Source of the DNA: Paraspadella gotoi
Taxonomy: Eukaryota; Chaetognatha
Direction of reading: 5' to 3'
Assembly (NCBI GenBank): GCA_051294375.1
Contig: CM119264.1
Span: forward strand, 8,282,873 to 8,346,872
Length of the DNA stretch: 64,000 nt
In this document: piece after piece, positions 21,419-32,089 of the stretch
Numbering within the stretch: the stretch's first letter is position 1
Layout of the letters: each line of letters opens with the position of its first letter
Program-made: the position numbers and the translations under genes
Notes under the pieces: model-generated
Told to the model about the DNA's origin: nothing
The model's database searches: none
What the model saw: only the letters and a program-made list of their open reading frames with translations

Positions 21419-22115
21419 ACTCACTGGGGTTGGGAGGTCAAAATCACTGGCCCAGTGAGGAAGGTGGCAAATGCCAATTTTGCCTTCTTTTAACGACGAA
21501 GACTGGTCTCCGTCGTCTAAACTGAAATGTTTTTTTAAAAAATTCCTCCTTTTCCAAGGGATTAACTTATCACGATCCTCCACCGAATCTCGATTATCTT
21601 CGATTTGCGGTGGTGTAAGTCTAATTCCTCTGGAGGTTTTTTTCGTTTTGTTAAAAAGTTCGCGAGTTTTTTGTTCTTTTCATCCGATTTCTTCCTTCAA
21701 TTTTTTTCTTTTGTTCTTTCAAATTTATTGTTCTTGTCTCGCGGTAGCGAGTCTAAGACGCAGTAACGAGCATGTTACTGCGTTCAGCGTCTTTCGATAT
21801 AGATCACAACCGGTTGATCTGCGGTGCTTGGTTTTCCGACAAAAGGGGCTCCCAGCCCCCTTTGTCGTTTCCGTGTCGCCGCCGCTTGCGACCGCCACCA
21901 AGTTCGTGGATGGTTTGTCGCGCGAATAATTGTTGCCGCGACAGATGTCGCGGTGATGTGATAGAGGGTGGTGTGATTTTTTTGTGAACGCCCTCGGCGG
22001 CCGCCAGCTTGTAGTCGCAACGCTGGCGGGAGCGGCGAGGACGGATTTTTGTTGACTAGTCTCTGTCTTTTTATATATTAAACAATTTGACATAAGCAAA
22101 ATAAATGGTGGGCAT
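21419..22115 (-). other. Family Z copy a (hairpin-dense coiled-coil element)
   Basis: Minus-strand orientation. It carries the family hairpins GACGCAGTAAC/GTTACTGCGT (about 21758), a CTCGC/GCGAG tetraloop hairpin (21739), AGATC/GATCT (about 21801) and the final CCCAGTGAG stem at about 21420. It begins near 22110 with ATGGATGCCCACC and a degenerate first hairpin. The reading frame is broken by indels. See 32085-32882 for the reference copy. Confidence 0.7.
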
Positions 22116-22468
22116 CCATTTGAAGATCGAGGAAAAAACAAAGCGAGAACGGTAAAGAGAGAATACAATTTGGGATGGTAGGAAACAAGGATGAAGAATC
22201 GGAGGACTTGGTCGGGGATAAACCGGGGATCAAAGTTGGGATAAAATTTTGAAAAATGAAAAAACGGAGAATCAAAAAGGATAGACGAGAAAAGAGCAAA
22301 AAGCGTAAAGCGAGCGATAGGTAGAGATAATGCATGCGGGGATAGGTGGGGACAAGGGTGAGAAAATTGGGGAATCGGGTCGGGGATAAGTGAACATTAA
22401 AAAGGGAAATGACGAATAACGAGGATGGAATAATAAACTAAAACTACGATATATGTACATGGGGGTGG

Positions 22469-23220
22469 GGACTCACTGGGTCGGGAGGTAAAATCATGAC
22501 CCCAGTGAGGAAGTGGCAAATGCAATTTGCCCACATTTTTTAACTGACGAGACTCTGGTCTCCGTCGCTAAACCATTAAGGTTTTTATAATTTCATCCTT
22601 TTCCAGGAGGAAGGTGTCCCGATCCCTCCACCGCGATCTCAATAATTTTCGATTTGCGGTGGAGGAAGTCTAATTCCTCCTGGAGCGAAATTTTCATTTT
22701 TTTGAAAGTATTTCAGTTTTTCTCCTTTCCTTCAGTTCTGTTTTTTAATTTTTCGTTTCTGTTTTTAAATTGATTTGCTCCTGCCTCGCACTTGCCGAGT
22801 CTCAGGCGCAGTAACGAGCAAGTTACTGCGCAGTGTCTTTCGATACAGATCAACCGGCTACCGGTTGGATCTGTGGTGCTTGGGGTGACAAAGAGGCTCC
22901 ACGCCACTTTGTTTTGTTCGCGTCCGCCGCCGCTTGCGACGGCACCAAGTGGTGCGATCGGTTGTCCGGCGGCGTAAAAAATCTTGGTTATGAGGATAAC
23001 GTGGGAGGTGGGGTAGGCTTCGGTGTAGGGGGTTTGGGTTGAGGATTGACCTCGGCGTCGACGTGAAGATTGACCTCGGCGGCCGCCAGCTTGTGCTCGC
23101 AGTGTGCTGGCGGAGCGACGAGGTCGGGTTTTGGTTGTGCATAATTTCTCCTCCGTTTGAAAATAAGACAGATTTTACATAAGCAAAATGGATCGTGGTC
23201 TTTTTCCATTTTGCTTATAT
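22469..23220 (-). other. Family Z copy b
   Basis: A full-length copy, first hairpin ATAAGCAAAATGGA/TCCATTTTGCTTAT at 23177-23217. The N-terminal frame reads MEKDHDPFCLCKIC and continues into AEVN-type repeats (about 1.5 units of the 30 bp repeat). The Pro-rich TATCCCC tail leads directly into copy a, so copies a and b are tandem. Confidence 0.7.
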
Positions 23221-23760
23221 AGTTTTCTGATTAGGGAAAAAAAGATTCGAAATTTATTAAAGGAGTAGGATTAGTTTCGAAATACTAACAATAAAATAAA
23301 CTAGCGCGTCGAGTAGCCCACAAATTATTGAGGTTCGTTTATTTCATACACTTTTTCTAAGATACTTTAAGACGATAATTTCGAGCGCTAAAATGCGAAT
23401 ATGATGCAATGAGGTCCGCAAGTACTCGCAAAATCATTTGTATACAAAAATCGTTATAAAAAATTTCATTCAAAATTTTTTTTTTTCTTTTTCTTTTTTC
23501 AAGTAATTCGCAATGAGGATTAAGCAAGGAGAATTTCTCAAGAATCAAAATAAGTGAGAGACCTCTTTCTTTTAAAAAAACCCGACCAATGATTGCCTCG
23601 TCGGTTTGAGGCATCCATTGGCTATGAAAATCGAAAAATCTGGGGGATCGCCCGGCAAGCGATCCGCGGGGAAACGTTCCTAAATAGAAACGAGAACATT
23701 GAGAATCCGTAAGAAAGAATCTTTATCGATAAAGAGAGAATTCATGTTTCTTTTTTTTTT
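23220..23760 (-). pseudogene. Gene Y, copy in the inverted-repeat spacer
   Basis: Corresponds to 44930-45460. ATG at about 23745 (MNSLFIDKDSF here), then indel-broken frames including SLVGFF and an ILEKR/KKEKEKK basic stretch. Followed by the family Z first hairpin. Function unknown. Confidence 0.5.
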
Positions 23761-23849
23761 TTTAATAATCCTAAACTTAGTTCGCGATTATAATTTAGGA
23801 GCAAATTGACGCTATATTCGGCGTACACTAATATTATTAACGAAGGGTT

Positions 23850-24320
23850 ATCGAAGAATTTTTATAGTTTTAATTCTAATCTCGAACTACAGGTCTGTCG
23901 AACATGTGTGGTCTTCGGTAAAGACTGAACCTTCCCAGTATCGAGATAATAAAATGTTAATCTTTCACGTATTCGTCGTAACTTATAGGGCACGGTATGT
24001 AGTATTAAAGAAATGTGAAACTAAAGTATAATAAGCTCTTGATAATTTCCATTTGTAAAAGTTTAAGTTTTGAATGCCGTTTTTTTCCGGGCTTTTTACT
24101 CCGTCCAAACTCAAAGAGATCGATTCCAAATCGAAATGGTTAAAATTCAAACAGAGATTTGGCGATGTCCCGGAGAAACTGACTTTGTTTACGCGGATTA
24201 TTACCGTCTCTGGACGATTAGTTTTTGATAAAATTAAATTTTCTATATAGGACGCTCTTATGACCGCTAGGGTATTACAGTGGGGTCGAACCATAGAAAA
24301 CCGGGTAGGCATCATTATTC
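23850..24320 (-). pseudogene. Polinton-type major capsid protein fragment, copy 1
   Basis: A minus-strand frame of about 110 codons. The pattern is that of a double jelly-roll capsid protein of Polintons/adintoviruses: a SYIENLILS segment, RPETVII, then FSGTSPNLCLNFNHFDL, SLSLDGV and SRAYYTL, in the known order. A further SYDEYV-type segment lies in another frame at about 23960. The usual protein is several hundred residues longer; both ends are missing. Upstream it runs into gene X sequence (24340-24640) without a clear boundary. It is in the spacer between the two arms of the large inverted repeat. Confidence 0.65.
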
Positions 24321-24339
24321 CTCCTTTTCGGTTATTTTT

Positions 24340-24640
24340 TTCTCAATGTTGAGCTTTAAAGATGGTAACATAATAATTTTTAATTGAGGCAATGCAAAGA
24401 CTTACTGCTGCATGCAAATATATTATTAATTAAAATTTTTTTTAAAATGTTGAATTATGAAAAAAAATACCTGTTTCCTTCGAAATGGTGTCAGCAATTT
24501 CATATAAATTGTACAATTATAATTTCAATTCGTGAGAATTTTTGATTGCCTGAATTCTAAGGTTAAGGAATGAATTTCCCACTAAAAATTATTGATCCCG
24601 TCCTGAAGTTTCGCATCCCTCGCACCCTATGGCACGATAG
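24340..24640 (-). pseudogene. Gene X, 5' part, fused to capsid fragment
   Basis: Minus strand, contains IADTISKETGIFFHN and SLCIASIKNYY, then diverges from the other X copies and continues into the capsid fragment. A donor-like GCA|GTAAGTC in the middle suggests that X may be spliced. Another copy is at 38100-38400 (minus). Confidence 0.45.
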
Positions 24641-24737
24641 GGTGCTTTGATATATAGATCATCAGGTCCAAATATGAAGACCTTATATTATGAGTGTCCC
24701 TGATAGGGCTTAATCCGTCGTCTGCGTTTGTCGTTGC

Positions 24738-25052
24738 TTGTCCTGTCCTCGCCGGGAATTTGTTTTACTAGATTTTTTAATTGCTTATGATAAAAGTAAA
24801 ATAATTACAATCAAAACGATTAAGGCGTTTGATGTTGCTATTAATCTTTTCATGTTATTCCCGACGAGGCGTCAGGTAGGCGGGTGTTCTTGTGCACCAA
24901 AGGAGGCCTTCGTCGGAGGCGGAAACGCCAATGACAAGAATGGGGAGGACGAGGACAACGACCACGAAGACAAGGACAACGACCACGAAGACAAGGACAA
25001 CGAAGACAAGGACAACGGCGACTCCGGCTCCTCAACGGCAGAAGTAAGCTAA
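24738..25052 (+). CDS. Acidic repeat exon of gene D type, best preserved copy
   Basis: An open frame of 104 codons. Its 3' part from about 24885 reads APKEAFVGGGNAND, then repeated units of DNDHEDK and DKDNED, then STAEV. It ends at a donor GTAAGCTAAC at 25044, identical in position to exon 1 of gene D copy B (28109). The N-terminal part MSCPRREFVLLDF to PTRRQ may be a separate exon, because a donor-like CAG|GTAGGCGGG lies at about 24875 and a related segment stands alone at 38470-38640. Highly acidic repeats suggest a disordered or Ca-binding-type protein. Not recognised. Confidence 0.45.
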   Translation: MSCPRREFVLLDFLIAYDKSKIITIKTIKAFDVAINLFMLFPTRRQVGGCSCAPKEAFVGGGNANDKNGEDEDNDHEDKDNDHEDKDNEDKDNGDSGSSTAEVS

Positions 25053-25099
25053 CTCATAACTAAGTATGTGTATTAGAAGAATATTTATCTAATACTTAA

Positions 25100-25735
25100 A
25101 GAGAGAGGATTTCACGTCGACGCCGAGGTCATCTCACCAAAACCCTACAACGCGAAGGCTACCGCACTTCCCCACGTTATCCTGCAATCAACAGCCAAGA
25201 TTTTTAACGCCGCCGCGACAAGCGATCGCACCAACTGGTGCCGGTTCGCAAGCGGCGGCGGACGGCGAAAACACAAAGTGGGGCTGGAGCCTCTTTGTCC
25301 ACCCAGCATACAGGATAAGCCGGTAAGCGCGGTTGGATCTGTATGCGAGGAAGACAGTGGCGCAGTCACTTGGCTCGTTTACTGCGCTGAGACTCGCAAG
25401 TGGCGAGGCAAGAGCAAATCAATTTAAAACCACAAAACGAAAAATTAAAAAGCAGAACTGGAGGAAAAGGAGGAAAAAACTGAAATACTTTCAAAAAAAT
25501 GAAATTCGCTCCAGGAGGAATTAGACTTCCTGCCACGCGAAATCGAAAATTATTGAAGATCGCGGTGGAGGTCGGGACACCTTCCTCTGGAAAGGATGAA
25601 ATTAATAAAAACTTTATTTTAAGCGAACGGAGACAGAGTCTTCGTCGTTAAAAATGTGGCAAAATTGCATTTGCCACGTTCTGACTGGGGTCACGTGATT
25701 TTTACCTCCCGAGCCCCAGTGAGTCCCCCCCCATG
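25100..25735 (+). other. Family Z copy c
   Basis: Plus strand. It begins within the AEVN-repeat region (CGCCGAGGTCATC) and lacks the TATA/first hairpin. It keeps the CCTCCACCGC-type stem and the CCCAGTGAG stem at the end, with an indel-broken frame. Its tail continues into copy d. Confidence 0.65.
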
Positions 25736-26129
25736 TACATATATCCGTAGTTTATTTTTATTCGGCATCTCGTTATTGTTCGTCATTTTTCCGCTTTTTT
25801 AATGTTCACTTAATCCCCGGACCGCGATTCCGGCCAATTTTCTGCAGCCCTTTGTTCCCCACCTATCGCATGCCAATATCTCTACGCTATCGCTGCGCTT
25901 TAGCTTTTTGGCTCTTTTCTCGTCTATCTTTTCTGGATTCTCCGTTTTTCGTCGAATTTTTTCAAAATTTTTTATCCCGACCCACTTGATCCCCGTTTAT
26001 TCCGCCGACCAAGTCCTCCGATTCTCTTCGATCCTTGTTTCCTAGCCAATGCCAATTGTTATTTCTCTCCTTTAACGCGTTCTCTCGCTTTGTTTTTTTT
26101 CGCCTCGATTCTTCAAATGGAAGCCGGCA

Positions 26130-26850
26130 CCCATTCATTTTGCTTATGTCAATGTGTTTAATATATATAAAGAAGAGATTATGTCAACAAAATCCGTCTC
26201 GCACTCCCGCCAGCATTGGCGACTACAAGCTGGCGGCCAGCCGAGGGCGTTCATCAAAAAAATCACACACCGGCTGCATCACATCACCACCGGCGAGCAT
26301 TGGTCGCGGCAACATTATTACGGCGCGACACCCATCGCACCCACTTGGTGGGGTCGCGAAGGCGGCGGCGACCACGGGAAGCGACAAAGGGGGCTGGAGC
26401 CCGCTTTTGTCGGAAAAGCCAGCACCGGCAGATGCCACCGGTTCGGATCTATATCGAAAGGACAGCTGACGCAGTTAACATGGCTCGTTACTGCGTCTTG
26501 AGCTCGCTACGCCGGAGACAAGAACAATTAAATTTGAAAGAACAAAGAAAAAATTGAAGGAAGAAAATCGATGAAAGAACAAAAAACTCGAACTTTTTAA
26601 CAAAACGAAGAAAACGCCTCCAGGAGGAATTAGACTTCCTCCACGCAAATCGAAGATAATCGAGATTGCGGTGGAGGATCGTGATATTATCGCTTGGAAA
26701 AGGAGGAATTTTTAAAAACATTTCCAGTTTTAGCGACGGAGAACCAAGTCTTCGTGTTAAAGAAGGTGGCAAATTGCATTGTGCACCTGTCGCTCACTGG
26801 GGTCAGTGATTTTGACACTTTCCCAACCCCAGTGAGTCCGCCACCCACAC
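26130..26850 (+). other. Family Z copy d
   Basis: Plus strand, full length. It contains GACGCAG/CTGCGTC, CCTCCAC/GTGGAGG and AGGTGGCAAA/TTTGCCACC-type stems, the coiled-coil segment LQEELDFLH near 26605, and a CACTGGGGT/ACCCCAGTG stem at the end. The frame is shifted several times. Confidence 0.65.
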
Positions 26851-26999
26851 CGCCCCCATTTCCACTTCTGCCCACCCCAAAAGATCGTTTAATTTTTTAT
26901 TTGTCCTCTTTTTTTTTTATCCACTTATCCCGGAACCCGATTGCTCAATTTCCCCAGAACATTTTTGACTATGTCTCGTTCAATCCATCTGGGCATTCG

Positions 27000-27850
27000 T
27001 TATTGAATCTCGTTTCCACTACGGTAATTACAAGCGAAAACCACTTCTGATTACATTTCGTAAAGGCGTAATAAATGTGCGATTCTTGTTCGGCTCAACA
27101 GATATTTCTACTCCGCAGAACTTTAACATGACGGCGAAGCTAAAAATGTGTAAACGTAATGATAAGCTTAAGTAACGCATCTAGGTAAATATTCCATGTA
27201 TCTTACCTCCATGGGATGGTTAATGTCAGATAGTAACGAAAGGATTATTTCATAATATCCGTGACAAAGTTGTCTGAACGCATCATAAGTGACATTATAT
27301 GAGAACATCCATGATGCAATATATGGCCAATAGCTGACGCCAGGCATTGTGTTTTAAAGTAGAGTAAATCTTTTTAGTATGTTGTAATCCTCTTCGGTTA
27401 TGCCTTTTTTATTCACTTCGTCCGTAAAATGCTAATTTGCCCAAGGAAGAGTCCGGTTCTCTCAATCTTTCCATGCGTAAGTAGGCAATAGGGAAATGAC
27501 ATCTTTCCGTCGATAATTAAATCGAAATATTTCTCATCGTAATGTTTTCTTAAAAAATTGAAAACTGGTTCGAACACCTCTTTATGATTTTTTTTATCTC
27601 GACAACCTTTCGCAAAAGTGCCTCTCCTTCGGTCTGCATCGTCGTAGAGACAATCTTACAATTAAAACTCGTAACAATCTTTTTTACTAGCCTTAAAAAG
27701 ATTGTGTAAACTCCATGAGAAATCGATAACTGTCGCTGTAGGTTTAAATTTTACATATTTTGTAACAAGTAAATTCAATTTATTGCATATTTTCTGCTTT
27801 CCGCGATCAAGTTTTCCTCCAGCGTCGCGCGCCTTCGTCCTTCTCATGTC
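27000..27850 (-). pseudogene. PolB middle fragment, arm B
   Basis: Reverse-complement counterpart of 20310-21305, without the microsatellite insertion. It extends further upstream (to about 27850, corresponding to about 36120 in the main locus). Intron 1 is again present with its donor (CTTACCTCCAT on the plus strand at about 27205). Multiple frameshifts. Confidence 0.7.
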
Positions 27851-27969
27851 ACTATCGGATACATATACATTTACATTTAGATTAAATATTTTATATTTAT
27901 TAACGCCGGTCCCCTACGCATAAACCCTAAATAGTATAATATTTAATCTAATTGCAAAAACTGTGATGC

Positions 27970-30012
27970 GAACGGCCAATGATGAACAAGCGATGGGGAA
28001 GACGAGGACACGAGCGAAGACAAGTCCGGCCAACGACCACGAGACAAGGACAACCGGCGACAATAGCGAGACGCACATTCCCAGGACCTCCGCTCCTCAA
28101 CGGCAGAAGTAAGGTTAACTCATAACTAGTTAAGTGTATTAGAGAATATTTGTATCTAATACTTTGAAAAACAAACTATCTACATGAGGCTTGGAAATCA
28201 ACCACGCAAATGTGGTTTGCAATTATTTACCACGGGATGCTGATTCAGTAGACGTAGTGGTATCAGTTGTCATATTTTCGTTTTTTACTAACAATTCTTT
28301 TTTTATTTANNNNNNNNNNNNNNNNNNNNNNNNNTTTATGTCAGCGCGTTTTATTCGGATCCGTCGCCTTCGTCATCGTCATCGGCGCCGTCTCCGACAT
28401 CGTCGTCTCCTTTGTAAGAATTTACTCTATTTTTTTATGTGTACAAGAGTACAATTAAATTATTTTTTAATTGATTCTAAATACAATTATACTTTTGTTT
28501 CTCTAGAAACGGGACGGCGAAGGCGGAGGCGGCGATGAAACCGGAGGCGGGAGCGGCGGAGATGGATAATTCGATTAAGTAAGTTCATCGAGTTTGTTGT
28601 GTAAAGTTTACTGGGTTAAAAATAAGTATAAACGCATCATGCGAGATGATAATGATTTTTCTCATTTCTCCTTAACCTCATTCCTCAATTATTTTTTCTT
28701 CATTCCCTACCCATACTCCTCTTTACTCTCTNNNNNNNNNNNNNNNNNNNNNNNNNGCGCCAAACTAAGCCAATGGATGATGGGGTCTTTTTCCATTTTT
28801 GCTTATATAGTTTTTGGTATGAGGGAAAAAAAGATTTCGAAAATTATATTTAATAGATTTAGACTAGGAAATTAGATTCGAAAGTACATAACAAAATAAA
28901 ATTAAACTAGCGCGCGTAGTACCACAAAATTTATGAGGTTTAGTTTATTTCATCACTTGTTCAAGATATTCTTTTAAGCATCGTAATTTCGAGCGCTAAA
29001 TAATACGAATATGCTATGCCCAATGAAGGGTCCGCAAGCTAGCCGCAAACATCATTTTTTGTAAACAAAAAATCGTTAAGTAAAAAATTTTCATTCAAAA
29101 TTTTTTTTTTCTTTTTTACTTTTTTCAAGAGTTTCGCAAGTAGGATGGAAGCGATAAGGGATGGAAGTGGGTTCCGTAAGAGAATCAAAAAAGTTTTTGA
29201 GAGACCCCTCTTTCTTTTAAAAAAAATGCCGACCACATTGATGGGGAAATGGCACAAATACAGCGAGCAACCATTGATCGCCTCTTCGTTTGAGGCACAT
29301 CCCCAATTTGTGGCTCATGAAAATCGGAGAAAAAAAAAGAAAGAAAAAATGGGAATAGGTTACAGGGGGGTGGGGGCGGGTCGGGGCGGGGGGATCGGCC
29401 CCTTGGGTGGAGATAGATGCTGTGGAGTAAAACAAAATTTAAAGTTTAACGAGAGTTAAAACTTGAGAAAAAACGGAGAATGGAAAAAAGCGACAAGGAA
29501 AGAGCAAAAACGTAAAGCCATAGAGAGCGAATAGAGTGTACAGCATCTATCTCCAAGCGGGAGTCGGGAGCGGCGCCGCTGTCTTCCTCCTCTTCTTCGT
29601 CCTCCTCGTCACCCTCAAAGTGGCGAAGCGGCGGCGGNNNNNNNNNNNNNNNNNNNNNNNNNNNNNNNNNNNNNNNNNNNNNNNNNNNNNNNNNNNNNNN
29701 NNNNNNNNNNNNNNNNNNNNNNNNNNNNNNNNNNNNNNNNNNNNNNNNNNNNNNNNNNNNNNNNNNNNNNNNNNNNNNNNNNNNNNNNNNNNNNNNNNNN
29801 NNNNNNNNNNNNNNNNNNNNNNNNNNNNNNNNNNNNNNNNNNNNNNNNNNNNNNNNNNNNNNNNNNNNNNNNNNNNNNNNNNNNNNNNNNNNNNNNNNNN
29901 NNNNNNNNNNNNNNNNNNNNNNNNNNNNNNNNNNNNNNNNNNNNNNNNNNNNNNNNNNNTCGAGGAGGAAGAGGGTGGGGAGGATGAGGTTTGGGCGGCG
30001 GATTGGGTTTAG
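27970..30012 (+). CDS. Gene D, copy B (inverted relative to copy A)
   Basis: Exons: about 27970-28108 (degenerate acidic), about 28189-28246, 28345-28413, 28507-28578 (acidic Gly-rich, donor GTAAGT) and 29544-30012. The last exon begins with a stretch read as IYLQAGVGSG, then AAVFLLFFVLLVTL and KVAKRRR, which looks like a transmembrane helix with a basic stop-transfer. It is then lost in a 322 N gap and ends EDEVWAADWV. Between exons 4 and 5 there is an insertion (28757-29420) of a family Z/gene Y piece. Frame errors in exons 1 and 4 suggest decay or sequencing error. Confidence 0.45.
28757..29420 (-). pseudogene. Gene Y plus Z start, inserted in gene D intron
   Basis: Bounded on the left by a 25 N gap. 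Minus-strand gene Y sequence (compare 45000-45480) including the AAAATTTTTTT tract and a KKKKEK-type stretch; at its left edge a degenerate Z first hairpin (28775-28810). The right edge is a GGGGTGGGGGCGG tract at about 29370-29400. Confidence 0.55.
29638..29959. other. Assembly gaps (largest group listed here)
   Basis: N runs at 16550-16574, 17048-17072, 28311-28334, 28732-28756, 29638-29959, 31583-31683, 34318-34417, 37538-37547, 37624-37820, 39728-39752, 41042-41250, 44229-44253, 48560-48584, 55328-55352, 59464-59488 and 63515-63804. Several coincide with changes of module, so joins across them are not proof of linkage. Confidence 0.95.
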
Positions 30013-30019
30013 GGTTAGA

Positions 30020-31575
30020 AGGGGTTTTTTTATTTTATTTTACTTTTGTTTAAGGGGTAGAGGGGATAAGATTAAAATAAGAGGGGGTTTTTTTTATTTT
30101 AGTTAGTTTTTCTATTTATCCAAGATCCAGTATTTATCCAATTATTTATCCAAGAAATAAATATTTAGCAAATTTGCAGACATTAAAGATCTAATGATCG
30201 AAAAAAACAAAACAAGATTCTAGAATGATTTTTAACAAAGGGAAATAAAATTATTATTTGATTAAAACGGATTAAATAAATTACCTGATAAATTTACCAT
30301 CAATTGGAAAGCTTTGAAAAGTAAGAAAGTGAGAAGAAAGTAAGAAAAGTATTACTTCATCAAATTAATAACATCTTGTAATTGTTGGAGTAATATTTTT
30401 TTTACTTTCTTGACCGACCAAGTAGTATTTACCACGAGGTATCATGTTATATCCACATTTTTCTCTCGAAATGAGTTTTTTTGAATACCACCATTACTTT
30501 TTTTTTTTTTAATAGTTAATGCCATTCCCTTTCCCTCTTACCTCTTTCCACTTTCCTTATTCCTTATTGCTGAAGCTGAAAACAATTGCTCTCTGATCGT
30601 TTTTTCTCAATTTTAAATATACATTTACATTTAGATTAAATATTTTATATTTATTAACTGTCCCCTAACCCTAACCCTAAATATATAATTTTTAATCTAA
30701 TTGTAAATGTATATGTATATATGTATATATATTTATACAGGGTAGAGCACAAATGTTCTTTTATTTTTGTTTATTTGCGTATTTTCGAATTAAAAAGCGT
30801 TGTTGTTGTTGAGCACATTTTCTCTAAAATTTTGTGTCTTATTAGTCTTAGTATAGCATAACAAATTTCTGATGTTCTTTTGCTTTTTCTTTTTGCGTTG
30901 TATTTTTTCTTTTTGCATTGTATTTTTTTTTTCATTGTATTTTTCTTTTTTGCATTGTATTTTTCTTTTTTGCACGGACACATTCTTCTCTTAATTTTTC
31001 ATTATTCTTGCGAGATAATGTTTTACATCTCATATTATGTCTGCAAGAATATTGAAAAATTAAACATTTTCTTTATCTACTTGAAAATATTTACCCAGAA
31101 TATTGAATATTGTTTTTACATGTCATATTTACCCAAGATTATTGCAAATTGTTTTTACATGTCATATTTACCCAAGATTATTGCAAATTGTTTTTTACAT
31201 GTTATATTTACCCAAGAATTATTTTTTACATGTTATATGTTTTGCGCGCAAAAATTGTTCATCCAGCCCTTATTTTTAATTTTGTTTTAGTTTTTATTTT
31301 AATTTTAAGAATGGGCTTTTTTTTAGTTTTTTTAATAATTAAGTTTTTTAAAGTTTTTTGTTTTAAAATAAAGATTTCAAATTGTCTTTTTAAAAAGATA
31401 GATGGTGACGAGTATAGAATAAGTTCAAACAAAAGATCTTGAGAAAGAACCTCATTAATATTTGGGAGAGAGTGAGGTAATTCATATGCATATCAATGAA
31501 ACTGTCATAGAACTCTCCGTACCTTTTATGACCTGTCATAGACACATCATATTCTCATCTCTGACAGTTGATACA
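30020..31575 (-). repeat. AT-rich module M, inverted copy
   Basis: Reverse complement of 17380-18800, including the 20 bp repeats (30870-30980) and about 3-4 units of a 38-40 bp repeat (ACATGTCATATTTACCCAAG) at 31110-31235. It ends at a 101 N gap. Confidence 0.7.
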
Positions 31576-31683
31576 AACGTTCANNNNNNNNNNNNNNNNN
31601 NNNNNNNNNNNNNNNNNNNNNNNNNNNNNNNNNNNNNNNNNNNNNNNNNNNNNNNNNNNNNNNNNNNNNNNNNNNNNNNNNNN

Positions 31684-32040
31684 AAAGATTTCAGGTTTCA
31701 GTTTAGATTCAAGTGGCCACATTCTTACGGAAATTCTCCTTTGCTTAATCCTCACTTTGCGAAATACTTGAAAAAAGAAAAAGAAAAAAAAAAAATTTTT
31801 GATTGAAATTTGTATAACGATTTTTTGGTTTACAAAATGATTTTCGGCGGTACTTGCGCACCTCATTGCATCATATTCGCATTATTTAGCGCTCGAAATA
31901 TGATCTTAAAGATATCTTAGAAAAAGTGTACTGAATAAACGAACCTCATAATTTGTGGTACTACTGTACGCCCGCTAGGGTTTATTATCTGGTTCAGTAC
32001 TCTCTCACCAAACCTCCAATCCCTACTCCCCTCTCCTACA
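31684..32040 (+). pseudogene. Gene Y 3' part
   Basis: Plus strand after the gap: SYGNSPLLNPHFAKYL then KKEKEKKK. Downstream AATAAA-like signals (AATAAACG near 31934) and then the Z TATA box at 32081. Same order (Y then Z) as in the 42-50 kb blocks. Confidence 0.5.
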
Positions 32041-32080
32041 TAACATCTCCGGACACTCTTTTTTTTTCCCTAATCAGAAA

Positions 32081-32089
32081 CTATATAAG
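32081..32089 (+). promoter_or_regulatory. TATA-like box at family Z start
   Basis: CTATATAAG, present in the same place in most full-length copies. It lies only about 13 bp before the first ATG (32094) and inside the first hairpin. If it acts as a TATA box, transcription would begin downstream of that ATG and a later start codon would be used. Confidence 0.5.

Larger units (their letters stand above)
17380..31575. repeat. Large imperfect inverted repeat
   Basis: Arm A (17380-23060) and arm B (25100-31575) hold the same modules in mirror order: module M, gene D, polymerase fragment, two Z copies. The spacer of about 2 kb holds gene Y, the capsid fragment, gene X and an acidic exon. Arms differ by many indels, by the 20570-20860 insertion in A and by the 28757-29420 insertion in B. 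Confidence 0.75.

Noticed and set aside
30660-30685. Telomere-like CCCTAACCCTAAA
   Set aside because: Only two to three units inside module M; its other copies have drifted. Not a telomere or interstitial telomeric array.
31463-31806. ORFs running through N gaps (also 34168-34420, 37563-37829, 41039-41413 and 63235-63810)
   Set aside because: Their length comes mainly from unknown bases; only the parts outside the gaps were considered.
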